A stretch of DNA of 64,000 nucleotides from Claveliimonas monacensis (GTDB taxonomy: Bacteria > Bacillota > Clostridia > Lachnospirales > Lachnospiraceae), in NCBI RefSeq assembly GCF_014982975.1, contig NZ_JADCKL010000004.1, positions 124,001 to 188,000 of the forward strand. The letters run 5' to 3'. Positions 61,574 to 64,000 of the stretch are shown piece after piece. A program made the translations under genes and the position numbers. The notes under the pieces were generated by a model. That model was not told where the DNA came from. It saw only the letters and a program-made list of their open reading frames with translations, and did not search any database. The first letter of the stretch is position 1. The number at the start of each line of letters is the position of its first letter.

Positions 61574-63451
61574 ATGGACAAGAAGTCAGAATTCAAACCG
61601 TATATTCCGGCTGACAAGATCGTGCCGGAATTTACAGTCACTTCTGTTCTCATAGGTATCCTTCTGGCAATTGTGTTTGGCGCAGCCAACGCTTACCTGG
61701 GCCTTCTCGTTGGTATGACGATCTCCGCTTCTATTCCTGCGGCCGTTATCTCCATGGGAATTATCCGCGTGATCCTGCGCAGGGATTCCATTCTTGAGAA
61801 CAACCTTGTACAGACCATCGGTTCTGCCGGCGAGTCTGTCGCAGCGGGAGCAATCTTTACTCTCCCCGCATTATTCTTATGGGCAGAGGAGGGAAAAACT
61901 GATTTCCCAAGTATCATGACGCTTTTCCTCGTAGCTCTGTTCGGCGGTATCCTGGGCGTGTGCTTCATGGTACCTCTGCGCCAGGCCCTCATTGTTGAGG
62001 AACATGGAACACTGCCATTCCCGGAAGGAACCGCATGTGCCGAGGTTCTTCTTGCTGGTGAGGAGGGCGGTGCAAAAGCCGGAACCGTATTCAAAGGTCT
62101 CGGAATTGCAGCCGTTTACAAATTCGTTGCAGACGGTCTTCACCTCTTCCCGAGTGAGATCGGCTATGCATTCAAGAGCTATGCAGGATCCCAGATCGGT
62201 ATCCAGGTACTGCCTTCACTGGCAGGTGTGGGATACATCTGCGGACCGAAGATCTCCAGCTACATGCTGGCCGGTGGTACACTGAGCTGGTTCGTGCTGA
62301 TGCCTCTGATCGCACTGTTCGGCGGGGACGCTACCATCTTCCCGGGAACAGACCCGATCTCCTCCATGGCTCCTGGCGACCTGTGGGGAAATTACATCAA
62401 GTACATCGGTGCAGGCGCCGTTGCAGCCGGCGGATTTATCAGCCTTATCAAGACATTCCCGCTGATCATCCGCACATTCAAGCAGGCAATGGCAAGCATG
62501 TCCAAGAAACACGCAAACAAAGACGCGCTTCGTACAGAGCGGGATCTTCCGATGCCTGTTCTGCTGGCAATCATTGTAGTGATCATCATCGCCATCTGGC
62601 TTGTACCGGCATTCCCGGTAAATCCGCTGGGCGCTCTGATCGTGGTTGTATTTGGTTTCTTCTTTGCATCCGTTTCCTCCCGTATGGTAGGTCTCATCGG
62701 ATCCTCCAACAACCCGGTTTCCGGTATGGCTATCGCTACTCTGATCATTGCTACTCTTGCTCTTAAAGCAACAGGAACAGACGGAACAACAGGTATGGTT
62801 GGCGCTATCGCCATCGGCGGTATCATCTGTGTCATCGCAGCCATCGCCGGCGATACTTCACAGGATTTAAAGACAGGTTTCATTGTCGGTGCCACACCTA
62901 AGACCCAGCAGATCGGTGAGATCATCGGTGTCGTTGTATCTTCCGCTGCTATCGGATTCGTACTCTACCTGCTGAACGAGGCATGGGGATACGGTACAGA
63001 GCAGATCCCTGCCGCACAGGCAACCATGATGAAGATGCTTGTAGAGGGTATCATGAACGCTGATCTTCCCTGGCCGCTCATCTTCACAGGTGTATTTATC
63101 GCCATCGTTGTAGAGATTCTGAAAGTACCGGTTATGCCGTTTGCAGTAGGTATGTACCTGCCATTCAGCTTAAGTGCTGGTATCATGGCCGGTGGTATCG
63201 TGCGTTACATCGTGGAGCGTATCAAAGGTACAGAGCAGGAGAAAAAAGAGCGTGCAGACCGCGGCGTACTCTTCACATCCGGACTTATTGCCGGAGAGGG
63301 TATCATGGGTATCGTCCTTGCTGTCCTGGCAGTGCTTGAGCTGGACGGCGCCATCACTCTTCCATTCTCTCTGCCGCAGATCGGAAGCCTTGTGATCTTC
63401 ATCCTGCTTCTGTTCTATCTGTACAGACTGTGCATGAAAAAGGAAAAATAA
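61574..63451 (+). CDS. OPT-family oligopeptide transporter
   Basis: Proton-coupled transporter of the oligopeptide/YSL family, 625 residues from the ATG at 61574 (AAAGGA is 9 nt upstream, while the ATG at 61565 touches it). About 14-16 membrane segments; signatures include YLGLLVGMTISASIPAAV, NNLVQTIGSAGESVAAG, LPFPEGTACAEVL, GDTSQDLKTGFIVGATPKTQQ and PVMPFAVGMYLPF. Substrates in this family are peptides or metal chelates. Codon choice is more restricted than in neighbours, similar to nifJ, suggesting high expression. Four bases separate it from the PqqD-like gene. Confidence 0.94.
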   Translation: MDKKSEFKPYIPADKIVPEFTVTSVLIGILLAIVFGAANAYLGLLVGMTISASIPAAVISMGIIRVILRRDSILENNLVQTIGSAGESVAAGAIFTLPALFLWAEEGKTDFPSIMTLFLVALFGGILGVCFMVPLRQALIVEEHGTLPFPEGTACAEVLLAGEEGGAKAGTVFKGLGIAAVYKFVADGLHLFPSEIGYAFKSYAGSQIGIQVLPSLAGVGYICGPKISSYMLAGGTLSWFVLMPLIALFGGDATIFPGTDPISSMAPGDLWGNYIKYIGAGAVAAGGFISLIKTFPLIIRTFKQAMASMSKKHANKDALRTERDLPMPVLLAIIVVIIIAIWLVPAFPVNPLGALIVVVFGFFFASVSSRMVGLIGSSNNPVSGMAIATLIIATLALKATGTDGTTGMVGAIAIGGIICVIAAIAGDTSQDLKTGFIVGATPKTQQIGEIIGVVVSSAAIGFVLYLLNEAWGYGTEQIPAAQATMMKMLVEGIMNADLPWPLIFTGVFIAIVVEILKVPVMPFAVGMYLPFSLSAGIMAGGIVRYIVERIKGTEQEKKERADRGVLFTSGLIAGEGIMGIVLAVLAVLELDGAITLPFSLPQIGSLVIFILLLFYLYRLCMKKEK

Positions 63452-63454
63452 AAA

Positions 63455-63808
63455 ATGAGATCAAAAGACCAACGGAATTACATGGATTTTGTACCGGTTA
63501 AAAATCCGGATATTGAATATCAGACAGGCGAGGACGGCATTGTGACTGTTTTCATTGAGTGGAAAGGGTTCTATCACCGGATCGCCCAGAAATTTTTTCA
63601 CCGCCCAAGGGTAAGCGAAGTAAAACTTGACAACTACGGCAGCTTTGTCTGGCTGTCCATAGATGATATGCGGGATGTGCACCAGCTCTCAAACATACTG
63701 GATGCTCAGTTTCCCGGCATGGAGAAGTCTCTCTCCAGACTGATCAAGTTCCTGGAGATCCTCCGTGACAATCATCTGATCCACTGGAAAGGAGAAAAAT
63801 GGAACTGA
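63455..63808 (+). CDS. PqqD-like small protein
   Basis: 117 residues. Resembles the PqqD fold (RiPP recognition element): RVSEVKLDNYGSFVWLSID followed by helical DVHQLSNILDAQF and LSRLIKFLEILRDNHLIHW. PqqD proteins bind leader peptides of modified peptides and deliver them to radical-SAM enzymes. It is directly behind the OPT transporter and overlaps the next gene by 10 nt, so they are one operon. The N-terminal 45 residues extend beyond minimal PqqD. No precursor peptide or radical-SAM gene is visible before the window ends. Confidence 0.75.
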   Translation: MRSKDQRNYMDFVPVKNPDIEYQTGEDGIVTVFIEWKGFYHRIAQKFFHRPRVSEVKLDNYGSFVWLSIDDMRDVHQLSNILDAQFPGMEKSLSRLIKFLEILRDNHLIHWKGEKWN

Positions 63809-64000
63809 TACTTCATTATATCCCGTATATTCTTCTGTTTGCCGCAGCCACAGCCGTCATCTACACATGGGGCATATGGCGCACCATGCGGCAGAAACAG
63901 GATTTGTCGAACATGCTCAGTTCAAAGGGGATAACAAAAGTCCGAAAAGCCCTTCGCAAAAAGGGTCCCATGACCCGCAGGGAGCTGGAACCCGTGGTAA
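63799..64000 (+). CDS. Membrane-anchored protein of unknown function, 3' end outside window
   Basis: Starts at an ATG 8 nt after GGAAAGGAG inside the end of the PqqD-like gene and stays open to the window edge (67 codons). The start reads ELILHYIPYILLFAAATAVI, a single membrane helix, then a basic cytoplasmic stretch (SKGITKVRKALRKKGPMTRR). Family not recognised. Part of the OPT-PqqD operon. Confidence 0.6.
   Translation, partial: MELILHYIPYILLFAAATAVIYTWGIWRTMRQKQDLSNMLSSKGITKVRKALRKKGPMTRRELEPVV

Overview
The window looks like a chromosomal segment of a GC-rich, low-redundancy gut-type Firmicute, most likely a Lachnospiraceae (Clostridia). The evidence is the classical Firmicutes order murE-priA-def-fmt-rsmB-rlmN-stp-prkC-rsgA-rpe-thiN, AGGAGG-type ribosome sites almost everywhere, a one-gene pyruvate:ferredoxin oxidoreductase, a PASTA kinase, a csbB-yfhO pair, a meso-diaminopimelate-type MurE, and carbohydrate genes closest in motif content to Blautia/Ruminococcus-type glycosidases. 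No rRNA, tRNA, CRISPR array, insertion sequence or prophage was recognised.

Layout. 1-3.3 kb: pyruvate:ferredoxin oxidoreductase (3' end cut by the window edge) with its own promoter. 3.3-18.7 kb: a long minus-strand housekeeping series (lgt, ychF, thiN, rpe, rsgA, prkC, stp, rlmN, rsmB, a YugP-type metalloprotease, fmt, def, priA, murE). 18.7-22.2 kb: a CsbB/YfhO-like envelope glycosylation pair whose coding regions overlap by about 110 nt. 22.5-23.3 kb: a hicAB toxin-antitoxin module; the toxin has only 57 residues and sits behind a consensus promoter embedded in phased operator repeats. 23.4-27 kb: galT, galK and a HAD phosphatase. 27.1-29.8 kb: marR-MATE, convergent with an AraC gene and overlapping it.

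29.9-50 kb is a carbohydrate island centred on alpha- and beta-galactosides and alpha-glucosides: a GH31 alpha-glucosidase with an MFS transporter and an AraC regulator; an operon of sugar-binding lipoprotein, two ABC permeases, GH36 alpha-galactosidase and an amylosucrase-like GH13 enzyme (a raffinose-family oligosaccharide pathway) divergent from an AraC gene; a Phd/PIN toxin-antitoxin module; a second GH36 alpha-galactosidase with an AraC gene; and a GH2 beta-galactosidase flanked by a histidine-kinase remnant and an ABC-permease remnant. Galactose released by these enzymes would feed GalK/GalT. 50.1-51.3 kb: an OFA-like MFS transporter.

51.3-59.9 kb is the most interesting part: a minus-strand unit DUF3842 - structured leader with terminator/antiterminator - larE - larB - larC - five-gene peptide/nickel-type ABC importer. 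It joins synthesis of the nickel-pincer nucleotide cofactor of lactate racemase-type enzymes to what is probably its own nickel supply, with a palindrome on the promoter and a candidate RNA switch in front of larE. The LarA enzyme that would use the cofactor is not in the window. 59.9-61.6 kb: a MATE transporter behind a leader containing a strong intrinsic terminator and a six-codon open frame. 61.6-64 kb: an OPT-family transporter, a PqqD-like protein and a truncated membrane-anchored unknown.

All functions are inferred by reading motifs. No database search or folding calculation was run.
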